Shown here piece after piece: positions 18,629-28,666 of a stretch of 64,000 nucleotides of DNA (positions within the stretch are counted from its first letter, which is position 1; each line of letters begins with the position of its first letter). Position numbers and translations under genes: made by a program. The notes under the pieces are model-generated. The model made no database searches. It saw only the letters and a program-made list of their open reading frames with translations, and was not told where the DNA came from. Source of the DNA: Pirellulales bacterium (lineage in GTDB: Bacteria; Planctomycetota; Planctomycetia; Pirellulales; PALSA-1355); NCBI GenBank assembly GCA_022844125.1, contig JALHMI010000010.1, positions 186,001-250,000 on the forward strand, read 5' to 3'.

Positions 18629-19366
18629 TCAATCGGAAGGAAAAGGGACCGGTTCACCATTGAGCTCAGCGAGCGCATTCCGCGCCGCCCGCTGCTCGGC
18701 TTCCTTTTTGTTCCGTCCCCAGGCCGCCTGAAACTGACCGCGCCCGATCTGAGCCGAGACTTTGAAACACTTGCTGTGGTCCGGCCCTTTTTCGTCCAGC
18801 AGCAAGTAGGTGGGGGTCGAACCATTCTCGCGCTGTGCCATCTGCTGCAGAAGCGACTTGTAGTTGCCTCCCAGCTCGCCCGCGGCTGCCAGCTCAATTT
18901 CGGGCCCGATGAATCGCGTGATGAAATCGCGTACGGCCGGATCGCCGCCATCAAGATAGATCGCCGCCGCCAGCGACTCGAATACATCGGCCAGCAGCGA
19001 GGGCGGCACGCTTGGATGGGTCGTCATGCCCTTCCCCAGGATCAGAAACTCCTGCAGCCCCAGGGCTTCACTGATCTTCGCGCAGGTTTGCCGGCTAACG
19101 ACCACCGACTTGATTTTCGTCAGATCCCCCTCCAGGTAGTCCGGGTACTGGACGAACAGAATCTCGCAGACGATGGCCCCCAGGATCGCGTCTCCCAGGA
19201 ACTCCAACCGCTCGTTGCTAGCCAGCCGATGGTGGGCCCCCGAGGCATGCGTCAGGGCCGAAACCAACAGGGCTTTATCTCGAAAATCGTAGCCGATTCG
19301 CCGCTCGCACCGTTCCAGATCGCTAAGTGTGCCGTCGCTGATCGTGGCTTGAGCCGGCTCTGACAT
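18629..19366 (-). CDS. rnc: Ribonuclease III
   Basis: Double-strand-specific RNase used in rRNA processing and small-RNA turnover. The signature ERLEFLGDAILG holds the catalytic Glu and Asp, and VFESLAAAIYLDGG holds the second acidic pair. A C-terminal double-stranded RNA-binding domain (from about residue 170) starts NYKSLLQQMAQ and ends KKEAEQRAARNAL. Length (245) is normal. It heads the minus-strand run and lies 109 bases upstream of ilvA. Confidence 0.95.
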   Translation of the reverse strand: MSEPAQATISDGTLSDLERCERRIGYDFRDKALLVSALTHASGAHHRLASNERLEFLGDAILGAIVCEILFVQYPDYLEGDLTKIKSVVVSRQTCAKISEALGLQEFLILGKGMTTHPSVPPSLLADVFESLAAAIYLDGGDPAVRDFITRFIGPEIELAAAGELGGNYKSLLQQMAQRENGSTPTYLLLDEKGPDHSKCFKVSAQIGRGQFQAAWGRNKKEAEQRAARNALAELNGEPVPFPSD

Positions 19367-19684
19367 GGCGAAATCAGCCTTTACCCGGGCGAACGAAAAG
19401 TGCTACCGTTGCGCTACGTAACCCTATCGGCCATATTGGCTTTTGTCAATCCGAGCCAGTTCGCAAGCAGGCCTCTGAGCGCGTCTGAACCGTCGGACGG
19501 TAGCCCCCGCCCGACTTGAGAAACGAGCCCGATATTTGCTAGAGCTGCATCGAACAACCGTCGCCGGCGAACCGGTTTCGCCCAGCTTGCGTAAGGGGAC
19601 AAGGGAGTTACTGCATTGCCGGTACTTCCGACTTTAACCGCAAACATATCGCATCCTGATTCGTCCACATCAAGGAGGACATTC
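19367..19684. other. Intergenic region between rnc and the HtrA gene
   Basis: A 318-base divergent gap that must hold the promoters of rnc and of the HtrA-like gene. I see the ribosome binding site AAGGAGG at 19672-19678 but no clear -35/-10 pair or convincing palindrome. No small ORF is supported. Confidence 0.4.
19672..19678 (+). promoter_or_regulatory. Ribosome binding site deciding the HtrA start
   Basis: AAGGAGG lies six bases before ATG 19685. It places the start after the 23 extra codons of the longest ORF. Confidence 0.75.
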
Positions 19685-21202
19685 ATGTCCAAACCCAGTT
19701 TTCGCGGCTACCGTGTGACTGCCGCCCTCGCACTCGTCGCGGCTGTTGGCCTGGGCGTGGCGATCGAACGATCCGGCGCAACAGGCAATGCCCCCAAGGA
19801 AGTGAACCCCGTCACGTTGCGTCATGCCGAGCAGCTCTCGGCGGCATTTCACGACGCGGCGGCCGTTGCGCTTCCGAGCGTTGTCACGATCCGCAGCAAG
19901 GCCAAGGCACAACCCGTCGCCAACAATGGCCGCAATCGCATGCCCCAGGGTGAAAACCCGTTCAAAGGCACCCCGTTTGAAGATTTCTTCGGCAAGGAAG
20001 GCTTCGAGTTCCACGGCGGACAGAACATGCCGCCTCGCCAGGGTACTGGCTCGGGCGTGATCATCGACTCGGCAGGCCTCGTCCTGACGAACAACCACGT
20101 GGTCGAAGGCGCCGACGAAGTCGTTGTCATCCTGGCCGACGGTCGCGAATTCAAGGGCGACGACATCAAAACCGATCCCGAAACCGACTTGGCGATCATT
20201 CGTATTCGAGGCGCGGGCAATCTGCCGGCCGCGAAGCTTGGTGACTCGGATCAACTTCAAATCGGCGATTGGGTCATCGCCATCGGCAGCCCGTTCGAAC
20301 TCGATCAGACCGTCAGCGCCGGCATTATCAGCGGTCAAGGCCGCGAGCTCAGCTCAATCCGCCGGGCCAAGTTCCTGCAAACCGATGCAGCCATTAACCC
20401 GGGTAACTCGGGCGGTCCACTTGTGAACCTTAAGGGTGAAATCGTTGGTATCAATACCGCGATTGCCACGAACAGCGGCAGCTTCAATGGCATTGGTTTC
20501 GCCGTGCCGTCGAATCTGGCCAAGTGGGTCACCGGTCACTTGATCGCCAAAGGCAGTGTACAGCGAGCATATCTCGGCGTGGGCATTAGCCCGCTTACCG
20601 GTGACCTGGCCGAGAAGCTCAACACCGAAGGCGAGGGTGTGCTGATCAATCAAGTGCATCCCGGTACTCCCGCCGCGGAGGCCGGCTTCAAGCCCGGCGA
20701 CGTGGTCATCAGCTTTGCCGGTACCAAGGTGAGCAACCCGCGCGACCTGCAGGAGCTAGTTGAACGGGTGCCGATCGAAAGCAAGCAGTCCGTCGAAGTG
20801 ATGCGAGCGGGTAAGCCTGTCACGCTCACGGTAACGGCCAAGGCGCTGCCCGCCGATGCGGAACAGACTTTCACGCCAGGCGCAACGCCCGATCGTGCCT
20901 CAGCCGAACCGGGCACTTTTAAGGCAGACGAACTCGGCGTGACGGTCTCGAATCTGACCGACGAGCAAGCCTCGGCAATGAAGGTTTCCGCCGGTGGGGT
21001 GATGATAACTGAAGTTGACCCGAGTAGCCCGGCTTACGAGGCCGGTCTGCGACGGGGCATGGTGATCCTCACTGTCGGCCAGGCCGAGGTGAAAGACCTC
21101 GATTCGTTTAAGACTGCGATGGAAGGTCAGTCAGTTAAAGACAAGGTCCTGCTCTACGTGCAGGTCCGTCCCGGCCAGAATGCCTTCGTCGTCGTGAAGT
21201 AG
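19685..21202 (+). CDS. DegP/HtrA-like periplasmic serine protease
   Basis: Do-type protease of about 505 residues. An N-terminal hydrophobic segment (residues 9-27) serves as signal or anchor. The trypsin-like domain has the triad His in LTNNHVVEGADEV, Asp in PETDLAIIRI and Ser in NPGNSGGPLVN. Two PDZ domains follow, beginning near AYLGVGISPL and near ELGVTVSNL. It probably degrades or chaperones misfolded envelope proteins. A strong intrinsic terminator lies about 50 bases after the stop, so it is likely transcribed alone. Confidence 0.93.
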   Translation: MSKPSFRGYRVTAALALVAAVGLGVAIERSGATGNAPKEVNPVTLRHAEQLSAAFHDAAAVALPSVVTIRSKAKAQPVANNGRNRMPQGENPFKGTPFEDFFGKEGFEFHGGQNMPPRQGTGSGVIIDSAGLVLTNNHVVEGADEVVVILADGREFKGDDIKTDPETDLAIIRIRGAGNLPAAKLGDSDQLQIGDWVIAIGSPFELDQTVSAGIISGQGRELSSIRRAKFLQTDAAINPGNSGGPLVNLKGEIVGINTAIATNSGSFNGIGFAVPSNLAKWVTGHLIAKGSVQRAYLGVGISPLTGDLAEKLNTEGEGVLINQVHPGTPAAEAGFKPGDVVISFAGTKVSNPRDLQELVERVPIESKQSVEVMRAGKPVTLTVTAKALPADAEQTFTPGATPDRASAEPGTFKADELGVTVSNLTDEQASAMKVSAGGVMITEVDPSSPAYEAGLRRGMVILTVGQAEVKDLDSFKTAMEGQSVKDKVLLYVQVRPGQNAFVVVK

Positions 21203-21252
21203 GCAGTGTGAAGTAAACGCAGACTAACTTTGTAGTACAGTCTCCAGCAGTT

Positions 21253-21292
21253 GGGGGCGGCTCCTTTCGGGGAGACGCCCCTTTCTGTTTTT
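21253..21292 (+). terminator. Intrinsic terminator after the HtrA gene
   Basis: A GC-rich stem GGGCGGCTCC / GGAGACGCCC with one mismatch closes around TTTCGG and is followed by TTTCTGTTTTT. Confidence 0.75.
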
Positions 21293-21391
21293 AGGCTGCG
21301 ACTTTTCCCAACGCTGCGGTCGCCTCTACGTCGCGCGGGCTCCTGCGAAGTTACGATGAACACAGGAGGACTTCGAGCCCGTCGTTTGGCT

Positions 21392-21420
21392 TTGACACAC
21401 CCCAGTTGCAGGACCATACT
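21392..21420 (+). promoter_or_regulatory. Candidate promoter of mgtE
   Basis: TTGACA, a 17-base spacer and CATACT (4 of 6 matches to the -10 consensus), ending 41 bases before the mgtE ATG. The perfect -35 box and spacing make it plausible, with no other support. I found no sign of a magnesium riboswitch in the leader. Confidence 0.4.
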
Positions 21421-21461
21421 CACAAGTTCATTTTGTCGCGGAATTGCTTGGGCCCGAAGTT

Positions 21462-22835
21462 ATGGTCAATACCCTCTATTTGCCCGAACTCCGCGAAATG
21501 CTGGCCGAGAACAACGCGGCCGAGCTCCGCGAGTTCTCCACGGCTCTGCATGCAGCACGCACAGCCGAGTTCATGGAGGGGCTCACCCCCGCGGAGGCCT
21601 GGGGCGTGCTCGCACACGCCGACCCTGAGACTCGTGCCGAAATCTTCGGCTACTTCGATCGCGACAAGCAAATCGAGATCGTTGAGAACAGCGACCGGGC
21701 CGACATCGCCCAGCTGATTATTAACCTGCCGAATGACGACCGCGTCGACATCCTGCGCGACGTGAATCCCGAGATCGTGCAGGACCTGCTGCCGCATCTG
21801 CCGCTGTCAGATCGCCGCGACATCTTGCGGCTTCAGTCGTATCCCGAAGGGACCGCCGGCTCGGTAATGACCACCGCGTATGCCCGCATTCCCGAGGGAT
21901 ATACCGTGCGTCAGGCGCTCGAGGAATTGGGGCGCCAGGCAGAAAACATCGAGACGATCTACTATGTGTTCGTAGTCGATGATCGCGAGCACTTGCGCGG
22001 CCTGGTGACTGCGCGGCAGCTGGTCTCCGCGATCGGCAAGCCAAATACCAAAATCGACGACATCATGGAGCGCGACCTGGTCACTGTCCGAGCGGACGAA
22101 GACCGCGAAAAGGTCGCCCAGGAAGTCGCTCGCTTCGACTTGCATGCCATTCCCGTGGTCGACGACGACCACCACATGGTCGGAATCATTACACACGACG
22201 ACGTGATCGACGTGTTGCGTGAGGAAGCAAGCGAAGACGTGTATCGCATGGCGGCCATGGAACCGCTCGTGGAGAATTACCTGGAAGCGGCGTTCCACTC
22301 CATCTGGTGGAAGCGAGCCTTCTGGTTGTCCTGGTTGTTCCTGGCCGAAATGCTGACCCTGTTCGTGATGAAGGGATTCGTGCATTCGATCGACAAGGTC
22401 GTCGCCCTGGCGTTCTTCGTCCCGCTGTGTATCGCGACCGGCGGCATGTCCGGCACTCAGGCCGCAACACTGATCACGCGGGCGATGGCCCTGGGGCACA
22501 TCCAACTTTCGGATTGGGTGCGCGTCATCCGGCACGAACTTGCGATTGGCATTGCCCTCGGATTCAGCCTCGGAGCCATGGGCTTCGTGGGTGCCTACCT
22601 GGCAACGGACCACGCGACACTCGGCGGGGCCGCCGCTTGGAAGTTTTCGCTGGTTATTGCCCAGGCGGTAATGGCCATCTGCCTCTGGGGCACGCTCGTC
22701 GGATCGATGCTGCCGTTGGCGTTTCGGCGGTTCGGTGTCGACCCGGCGTACGCCTCGAGCCCGTTTGTCGCCACTTTCGTCGATGTGACGGGCATTCTGA
22801 TCCTCTTCTCGCTGGCAGAGATATACTTGTTCTAA
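21462..22835 (+). CDS. mgtE: Magnesium transporter MgtE
   Basis: Complete MgtE architecture in 457 residues: an N-terminal superhelical domain (about 1-125), a CBS pair (about 126-255) with TTAYARIPEGYTV and DIMERDLVTVRAD, a connecting helix, and five membrane helices. The pore signature PLCIATGGMSGTQAATLITRAMA and the late VDPAYASSPFVATFVDVTG with its Mg-binding Asp are intact. The CBS and N domains sense intracellular Mg and close the channel. I use ATG 21462; the ORF could open at TTG 21444. Confidence 0.95.
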   Translation: MVNTLYLPELREMLAENNAAELREFSTALHAARTAEFMEGLTPAEAWGVLAHADPETRAEIFGYFDRDKQIEIVENSDRADIAQLIINLPNDDRVDILRDVNPEIVQDLLPHLPLSDRRDILRLQSYPEGTAGSVMTTAYARIPEGYTVRQALEELGRQAENIETIYYVFVVDDREHLRGLVTARQLVSAIGKPNTKIDDIMERDLVTVRADEDREKVAQEVARFDLHAIPVVDDDHHMVGIITHDDVIDVLREEASEDVYRMAAMEPLVENYLEAAFHSIWWKRAFWLSWLFLAEMLTLFVMKGFVHSIDKVVALAFFVPLCIATGGMSGTQAATLITRAMALGHIQLSDWVRVIRHELAIGIALGFSLGAMGFVGAYLATDHATLGGAAAWKFSLVIAQAVMAICLWGTLVGSMLPLAFRRFGVDPAYASSPFVATFVDVTGILILFSLAEIYLF

Positions 22836-22938
22836 AAGATCGCGAACCCTGTGGGGATGAGTTGCTTCTCTCTTAACGAAAACCTGAAGAGTTCTTTGCC
22901 AGACCTCACGCATTCTTCACTCAGTTATTTGTGTCCCC

Positions 22939-23655
22939 ATGGCCGACCTCGGCGTTAATATCGATCACGTTGCCACCGTACGACAGGCTCGTCGCACGAA
23001 CGAGCCTGATCCGGTCTGGGCAGCCACCCTCGCCGAACTTGGCGGCGCGGACGGCATCACGCTGCACCTCCGCGAGGATCGACGCCATATTCAAGACCGC
23101 GACCTCCGCGTGCTGCGAGAAACCGTCACCGTTAAGCTCAATCTGGAGCTCGCCGCCGAGCCCACGATCGTCGGCATCGCCTGCGACAATAAGCCCGATC
23201 AGGTGACCCTCGTGCCCGAAAAGCGGGAGGAAGTCACCACCGAGGGCGGACTCGACCTCTTGGCTCATCGCCAGCGCGTACGCGCGGCCATCGCTCGTCT
23301 GCGGAACGCGGGGATCGGAGTGAGCCTGTTTCTCGATCCTGAGCTGAAGCAACTTGATGCGGCCTTGGAACTGGGCGCAGACGCGGTCGAGCTGCACACC
23401 GGCGAGTATGCTCTTGCCGCTCCAGGAAAAGACCAGGCAGCGGAGCTCGCTCGGTTGGTCGCCGCGGGAGAGCACGTTCGCAAACTGGGCCTGACTCTGC
23501 ATGCCGGCCACGGCCTTACCTATCGTAACGTCAAACCGATCGCTGCGATCGAAGGCATGACCGAACTCAATATTGGCCACAGCATCGTCGCTCGAGCATT
23601 GATGGTCGGTTTCGAGCAGGCCGTCCGCGAAATGAAGCGGCTGATCTCGGGTTAG
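22939..23655 (+). CDS. pdxJ: Pyridoxine 5'-phosphate synthase
   Basis: PdxJ condenses 1-deoxyxylulose 5-phosphate with aminoacetone phosphate in the DXP-dependent vitamin B6 pathway. The TIM barrel opens with the family's [15 protein letters not shown] and continues with [35 protein letters not shown] and [12 protein letters not shown]. Length (238) is normal. The DXP it uses is also the entry substrate of the MEP pathway that needs ispG. Confidence 0.96.
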   Translation: MADLGVNIDHVATVRQARRTNEPDPVWAATLAELGGADGITLHLREDRRHIQDRDLRVLRETVTVKLNLELAAEPTIVGIACDNKPDQVTLVPEKREEVTTEGGLDLLAHRQRVRAAIARLRNAGIGVSLFLDPELKQLDAALELGADAVELHTGEYALAAPGKDQAAELARLVAAGEHVRKLGLTLHAGHGLTYRNVKPIAAIEGMTELNIGHSIVARALMVGFEQAVREMKRLISG

Positions 23656-23765
23656 GCGATTTTCTTTCCCGCCTGGTCCCATTGACGTGGCCAGAGCCGC
23701 CGTCGGCCGGTTAGACTTGGTGCGCGACTGCGAACCAACGTCTCGCCCGCGAGCGATTCATCGAC

Positions 23766-24851
23766 ATGCCCACACGTCCTTCAAAGTCCGAGTCTGCGAA
23801 CCAGGCCGACACAAATCATTGGGCCAATCGACAGAACGGCAAGCAGTTCGTTTTGGTCGGCTTCACGCTGCTGGCTCTCATTCTGAGCGCCTTGCTTATT
23901 TGGCCTTTCCTTTCGGCGCTGACCTGGGCTGTGACCGTGGCCGTGGTCACTCATGGCGCGTGGAAGTGGCTGCGCGGAAAGATCGCGCGACCGAGCATCG
24001 CGGCCGGAGTCGCAGTCGTGGCCGTCGCCCTCACGGTGCTCCTACCCGTCATTTTCGTCGTCTACCTGGCCGCCACCGAGATTCTCGAAACGGCTCGGGC
24101 GTGGCAAGAGCAATCGCTGGTTTCTTGGCTCAACGAGAAACTCACCGATTTTCCACGCCTGGAATCGCTCTGGAAGCGGCTCGAGGAGAACATCGATTTT
24201 ACCGCGGTTGTGCAGCAGGTCGGTCAGCAGGTGCAATCGATCGGCACAATTGTCGTTTCGGGCATCGCGTACACCGTGTTTCAAGCGGCCCTGATGTTGT
24301 TTGTGCTGTACTACCTCTATCGCGATGAAAACAAGGGGACCGCAGCCCTGCGGCAATTCTCGCCGCTGACGCACGACGAAACCGAGCGGCTACTGGCCCG
24401 TATTAACGACACCATTCACGCCACGATCTACGGCTCGATGGTGGTGGCCGTTGTGCAAGGCTCGCTGGGATGCTTCATCTTCTGGGTTCTCGGCGTGCCC
24501 GGCGCAGCCGTCTGGGGCGTCGCCATGGGGCTGCTGGCGATGGTGCCCTACATGGGGACATTCATGATCTGGGCGCCAACAGCGGTGCTTCTCGCGCTTG
24601 GCGGCCACTGGATTCAGGCTGTCATTCTCGTGGCCTGGGGACTGCTCGTCATCGGGCTGATCGACAATCTGCTATACCCCACGCTCGTTGGCGGCAGGCT
24701 GCGGCAACACACCGTCGTCTCGTTCTTTGCCATCCTTGGCGGCATCAGCCTGTTTGGGGCCAGCGGGATCGTTTTGGGACCGGTGCTGGTCAGTACGACC
24801 TTCATTCTGCTGGAATTCTGGCGCGAACGATCGGCCTCGGCCACTGCCTGA
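23766..24851 (+). CDS. AI-2E family transporter (PerM/YdiK-like)
   Basis: Polytopic membrane protein of 361 residues with the AI-2E/UPF0118 layout: two N-terminal helices (about 28-65 and 75-100), a soluble helical stretch, then the segments [46 protein letters not shown], and the final [19 protein letters not shown]...GLVLGPVL type ending, here GIVLGPVLV. Family members export varied small molecules or ions. The name does not prove AI-2 transport. It lies between pdxJ and dapA on the same strand. Confidence 0.9.
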   Translation: MPTRPSKSESANQADTNHWANRQNGKQFVLVGFTLLALILSALLIWPFLSALTWAVTVAVVTHGAWKWLRGKIARPSIAAGVAVVAVALTVLLPVIFVVYLAATEILETARAWQEQSLVSWLNEKLTDFPRLESLWKRLEENIDFTAVVQQVGQQVQSIGTIVVSGIAYTVFQAALMLFVLYYLYRDENKGTAALRQFSPLTHDETERLLARINDTIHATIYGSMVVAVVQGSLGCFIFWVLGVPGAAVWGVAMGLLAMVPYMGTFMIWAPTAVLLALGGHWIQAVILVAWGLLVIGLIDNLLYPTLVGGRLRQHTVVSFFAILGGISLFGASGIVLGPVLVSTTFILLEFWRERSASATA

Positions 24852-25002
24852 ACTTGCCGAGATTCTCGGGGTTGCGGCCCCTTCGGCGCCCGGCCTCGGC
24901 CTGCTACATTATCGGCTTTCCCGCTTGTCGGCCCGCGGACGGACGAACCTGGCCCGAGCGCGGCGTGTCTCATCTACCACCGCTACGGAAAGATCACCAG
25001 CC

Positions 25003-25890
25003 ATGACGACCAAAGGCGAAGCGTTTGCCGGACTCAGCGTCGCTTTGACGACCCCCTTCGATAGCGACGGGGTCGACTACAAGGTGCTTCGCGAGCAAGT
25101 CGAATTTCAGATCGCCGCCGGCACGAACTGCCTTTGCCCGGTGGGCACCACCGGCGAGTCTCCCACCTTGAGCCATGACGAACACGAACGAGTCATCGCG
25201 TCGGTGGTCGAGTTTGCAGCCGGCCGCGTGAAGGTCATGGCCGGCACAGGCAGCAACAGCACGCGCGAGGCCCTGCGGCTGACCAGGTTCGCCGAGGCCC
25301 ACGGCGCAGATGCCGCGCTGGTCGTCGCGCCATACTACAACAAGCCCACGCAAGAGGGCATGTACGAACACTATAAGGCTTTGGCCGAGGCCGTCGGGAT
25401 TCCGATCTGCGTCTACAACATTCCCGGACGAACCGGCAAGAACATCGAACCTGAAACCATTGCCCGGATGGGTGAGCTGGCGAACATCACGATGGTCAAA
25501 GAGGCCACGGGCTCGATGGACCAGGCTTCGCAGGTAATGGCCCTTTCGAACCTCACCGTGCTGAGTGGTGACGACAGCCTCACGCTGCCGCTGTTGGCCA
25601 TCGGCGGCCGAGGTGTCATCTCCGTAGTCGGCAACATCGTTCCCGGGGACATGCTCGCGCTGGTCCAGGCATTCGACAGCGGCGACATGGCCGCAGCCCT
25701 CCGCTGGCATCGCAAGCTCTTCCCACTCTGTCGTGACATGCTGGGACTGGCCACCAATCCGATTCCGGTCAAGACGGCGATGCGACTTTTGGGCCGCGAC
25801 AACGGTCAGTTGCGGATGCCGATGACTTCGCTCGACGCAACCAGCGAGGCCAGGCTTCGCGGCACGCTGAGCAGCTACGGACTCCTCTAA
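25003..25890 (+). CDS. dapA: 4-hydroxy-tetrahydrodipicolinate synthase
   Basis: DapA condenses pyruvate with aspartate semialdehyde in lysine and diaminopimelate synthesis. GTTGESPTL, the catalytic Tyr in YNIPGRTG and the Schiff-base Lys in MVKEATGS are all present, and length (295) is standard. The ORF track extends it to 24688, but that extension overlaps the end of the AI-2E gene; ATG 25003 gives the normal N-terminus. A second, more distant DapA-family gene lies at 54204. Confidence 0.95.
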   Translation: MTTKGEAFAGLSVALTTPFDSDGVDYKVLREQVEFQIAAGTNCLCPVGTTGESPTLSHDEHERVIASVVEFAAGRVKVMAGTGSNSTREALRLTRFAEAHGADAALVVAPYYNKPTQEGMYEHYKALAEAVGIPICVYNIPGRTGKNIEPETIARMGELANITMVKEATGSMDQASQVMALSNLTVLSGDDSLTLPLLAIGGRGVISVVGNIVPGDMLALVQAFDSGDMAAALRWHRKLFPLCRDMLGLATNPIPVKTAMRLLGRDNGQLRMPMTSLDATSEARLRGTLSSYGLL

Positions 25891-26126
25891 GCGGAGTTTC
25901 GCCCCACTTCCAGCCGCTGCAATCGCTAGAATCCTTCCGCCGTCCCCGCCACTGCAGGGACCCAGCGGGGGTCGCGCATCCGCACTCTTCCAGGTGGTTC
26001 CGGCGGAAATCCCCACGTCACCGACGGTGAATGAACTATGTTTTCAATGGCTCACAACGCCGCGGTCTCCTCCGCATGTTCGGCGCGTGAGTGGCGCCCT
26101 CATCCTCCGGCTCGGGATGCATTGCA

Positions 26127-27125
26127 ATGCTGTTGGCAGAACTTAATATTTCGCTCTCCGCCGCGATGCTGTTCGCGGCCATGGCCACGCTGGGCTACGT
26201 GCTAGGACGTAGACGCACTACGCCGCAGACGCGCAGTCGCAGCCAGACGCGACACGAGATTGAACGCGCGATGTCCGTCGCGCAGGAACTCGAAGCAATC
26301 GCGTACCGACTGCGAAAAAGCATGGCCTTCCATGTTCCCTCGATTGTGAAGTTCAACAGCCAGCTCAAGCAATGGGAACGTAAGAGCGACGTCTCGTGGC
26401 AACAACTTTGCGACCGCGCGGACGACTTGCTCAAACCGGCGATGCGACTCAGCACTGAAATCTCGCATGCCTACTCGGACCTCCTGCAGCAAATGACGCA
26501 CTTGAGCGCCTTCGCTGAAATGCGAACCGATCCGCTGACCGGCGTGGCCAATCGTCGCGCCTTCGACGATCAACTGCAGCGGATGCTCAATGCCCACCAG
26601 GATTCGCAAGAGCCGCCGCTGGGCGTCGCGATGCTCGACCTCGATCATTTCAAGCTCGTCAACGACGAACAAGGGCACTTGGCGGGCGATCGTATTCTCC
26701 AGGAACTCACGCAGCTGCTGAAGCCCGCCTTGCGCGAAGGCGACATGCTCGCGCGATTCGGCGGCGAGGAGTTTGTCGTCCTGATGCCCCGCACGCCGCT
26801 GCGCTCTGCTTGTAGTCTGGCCGAAAGACTCCGCCAGCGCGTGGCAGAGAAGCTGGACACGACGGTCAGCATCGGAGTCGCCACGAACATTCCCGGCGAA
26901 ACCTCGACCGATCTGCTGTCCCGCGCGGATGCCGCGCTCTACACCGCGAAACAGGAGGGACGCAACCGCGTTTCACTCCACGAAGGATTCGAAGGCCGAA
27001 TCGCCACCATTCGCACCGCTCCGACTCGGCCCGCCGAACAAACGCCGCCAGTCACGTCCGGGATCAATCCGCTCCTCTTCGAAACCCCGGCGACCCTCCC
27101 CATGGTTCGCAGCGAGGTTGGATAA
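26127..27125 (+). CDS. Membrane-anchored diguanylate cyclase (GGDEF)
   Basis: An N-terminal membrane segment (about residues 6-24) is followed by a helical region of about 110 residues without a recognised sensor domain, then a GGDEF domain from about residue 142. Substrate and metal residues appear in DLDHFKLVND, and the active loop reads GGEEF, so c-di-GMP synthesis is expected. RSACSLAERLR lies after it; an RxxD product-inhibition site is not obvious. The C-terminal 50 residues are Pro-rich and probably disordered. No EAL domain is fused. Confidence 0.9.
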   Translation: MLLAELNISLSAAMLFAAMATLGYVLGRRRTTPQTRSRSQTRHEIERAMSVAQELEAIAYRLRKSMAFHVPSIVKFNSQLKQWERKSDVSWQQLCDRADDLLKPAMRLSTEISHAYSDLLQQMTHLSAFAEMRTDPLTGVANRRAFDDQLQRMLNAHQDSQEPPLGVAMLDLDHFKLVNDEQGHLAGDRILQELTQLLKPALREGDMLARFGGEEFVVLMPRTPLRSACSLAERLRQRVAEKLDTTVSIGVATNIPGETSTDLLSRADAALYTAKQEGRNRVSLHEGFEGRIATIRTAPTRPAEQTPPVTSGINPLLFETPATLPMVRSEVG

Positions 27126-27275
27126 GCTGCGGGCCATACGCCCCGAAGTCTCCGGACCGTCTCTGCCCCCAGTGGAAGCCGGACTGCCTCCGTAACCCCG
27201 GCACTTACTGACACCTCGCCGTTCTTTGCGGACTTCCGCTGGCAATTCTCAAACCGCGAGGCCTTGCCGGCCATC

Positions 27276-27281
27276 TATAAT
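27276..27281 (+). promoter_or_regulatory. Possible -10 box upstream of egtD
   Basis: A perfect TATAAT, rare in this GC-rich sequence, 104 bases before the egtD start. No -35 element is visible at usual spacing, so the call is weak. Confidence 0.25.
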
Positions 27282-27385
27282 TGCCTGCACGCCATGTCAC
27301 CTGCTCGCGGCTCGTCAGCTGCACTCGGCCTGCCATCCAATTCGATACCAGTTCCTTCCGCCGACCTTCAGCCCCAGAGGTACTC

Positions 27386-28348
27386 ATGCGGGCCAACTCC
27401 CGAGCAGTCGCACTCGGCAATCGAGTTCGCACGTTTCGCAACGACGTGTGGGCCGGCCTCTCGTCCTTGCCAAAGCAACTTCCCTGCAAGTATTTCTACG
27501 ACAAGCGCGGCTCTGAGCTCTTCGACCGCATTTGCCTGCTTGACGAGTATTACCTGACGCGGGCGGAACTTGCGATCACCGAACGCCATGCCGCCGAGAT
27601 GGGTGAGCAGATCGGCGATGGCGTGATGCTGGTCGAGTTCGGCAGCGGCAGCAGCGTGAAGACCCGCTACCTGCTCGACGCGCTGCCAAAGGCCGCGGCT
27701 TATGTGCCGGTGGACATCTCCGGTGAGCATTTGCAGCAGGCCGCCGGTGAGATTGCGGCCGACTATCCCAGCGTGGAAGTAATCCCCGCATGTGCCGACT
27801 TCACCGAGCCATTCCCGCTGCCGTTCGCCACGCGCAGCATCAGTCATGTCGCGGTGTATTTTCCCGGCTCGACGATCGGCAACTTCCTGCCCCTGCGGGC
27901 CACTCGACTTCTGGCGAATGTGGCTGGACTCTGCGGCCGAGGTGGCGGGCTCCTGATCGGCATCGACCTGAAGAAGGACCCCGCCAAAATTCACGCTGCC
28001 TATAACGACGCGTCAGGAGTGACCGCGGAGTTCAACCTGAATCTCTTGCGGCGGATCAATCGCGAACTGGATGGCGATTTCCGGTTAAGCAACTTCCAAC
28101 ACCGGGCGATCTACTCCGCCGAATGCGGTCGTGTGGAAATTGATCTAGTCAGCACCGAAGCTCAAATTGTCCGAGTTGCGGGCAGAACCTTCCAGTTCGG
28201 AGCAGGCGAAGCAATCAACACGGAATACTCGCACAAGTACACGATCGAAGAGTTCTCCGCGCTCGCCACACCAGCCGGCTTCGTGCTACACCACGAGTGG
28301 ACCGACGCCGAGCGAAACTTCGCGGTCCTGCACTACGTCGTCGAGTAG
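27386..28348 (+). CDS. egtD: L-histidine N-alpha-methyltransferase
   Basis: EgtD trimethylates histidine to hercynine with three SAM, the first step of ergothioneine synthesis. The N-terminus LPCKYFYDKRGSELFDRI and the SAM-binding VEFGSGSSVKTRYLLDAL are diagnostic, and FPGSTIGNF, LIGIDLKKDP and AYNDASGVTAEFNLN follow in family order. Length (320) is normal. AGAGGT five bases before ATG 27386 decides the start over the longer ORF. It converges on the DUF427 gene with nine bases between stops, and egtB lies on the opposite strand beyond the transporter genes. Confidence 0.95.
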   Translation: MRANSRAVALGNRVRTFRNDVWAGLSSLPKQLPCKYFYDKRGSELFDRICLLDEYYLTRAELAITERHAAEMGEQIGDGVMLVEFGSGSSVKTRYLLDALPKAAAYVPVDISGEHLQQAAGEIAADYPSVEVIPACADFTEPFPLPFATRSISHVAVYFPGSTIGNFLPLRATRLLANVAGLCGRGGGLLIGIDLKKDPAKIHAAYNDASGVTAEFNLNLLRRINRELDGDFRLSNFQHRAIYSAECGRVEIDLVSTEAQIVRVAGRTFQFGAGEAINTEYSHKYTIEEFSALATPAGFVLHHEWTDAERNFAVLHYVVE

Positions 28349-28357
28349 TGTCGGGCG

Positions 28358-28645
28358 TTAGTGAGACTCAACTTTCACGCCCTTCCAGAAGGCCACGCGG
28401 CCCCGAATCTCTTCCGCTGCCGCCTTCGGCTCGGGATAGTACCAAGCCGCGTCGTGATTCTTCTGGCCGGCGACCACCAACGTGTAGTAGTGGGCGGTGC
28501 CTTTCCAAGGACAGATGGTTGTCGTCGAGCTGCTTTCCAACGCCTCGCTTCGCACACTGTTGGCAGGAAAGTAGTGGTTACCCTCGACAATAACTGTGTC
28601 TTCGCTCTCGGCGATTACCTGTCCGTTCCAGAATGCTTTGACCAT
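28358..28645 (-). CDS. DUF427 family protein
   Basis: A 95-residue single-domain protein of the DUF427/NTP_transf_9 family: the pattern NGQVIAESEDTVIVEGNHYFP, then CPWKGTAHYYTLV and AAWYYPEP near the end is typical. No biochemical function is established as far as I know. GGAGGG upstream supports the start. It is the last gene of the egtB-ABC transporter run, 21 bases after the permease gene, so it may be linked to ergothioneine handling, which is only inference from position. Confidence 0.88.
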   Translation of the reverse strand: MVKAFWNGQVIAESEDTVIVEGNHYFPANSVRSEALESSSTTTICPWKGTAHYYTLVVAGQKNHDAAWYYPEPKAAAEEIRGRVAFWKGVKVESH

Positions 28646-28666
28646 CGCAAGACCCTCCGTACTGAT

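Noticed and set aside
21203-21461. Magnesium riboswitch in the mgtE leader
   Set aside because: After the HtrA terminator I could not find M-box or ykkC-like conserved elements or a second terminator before mgtE.
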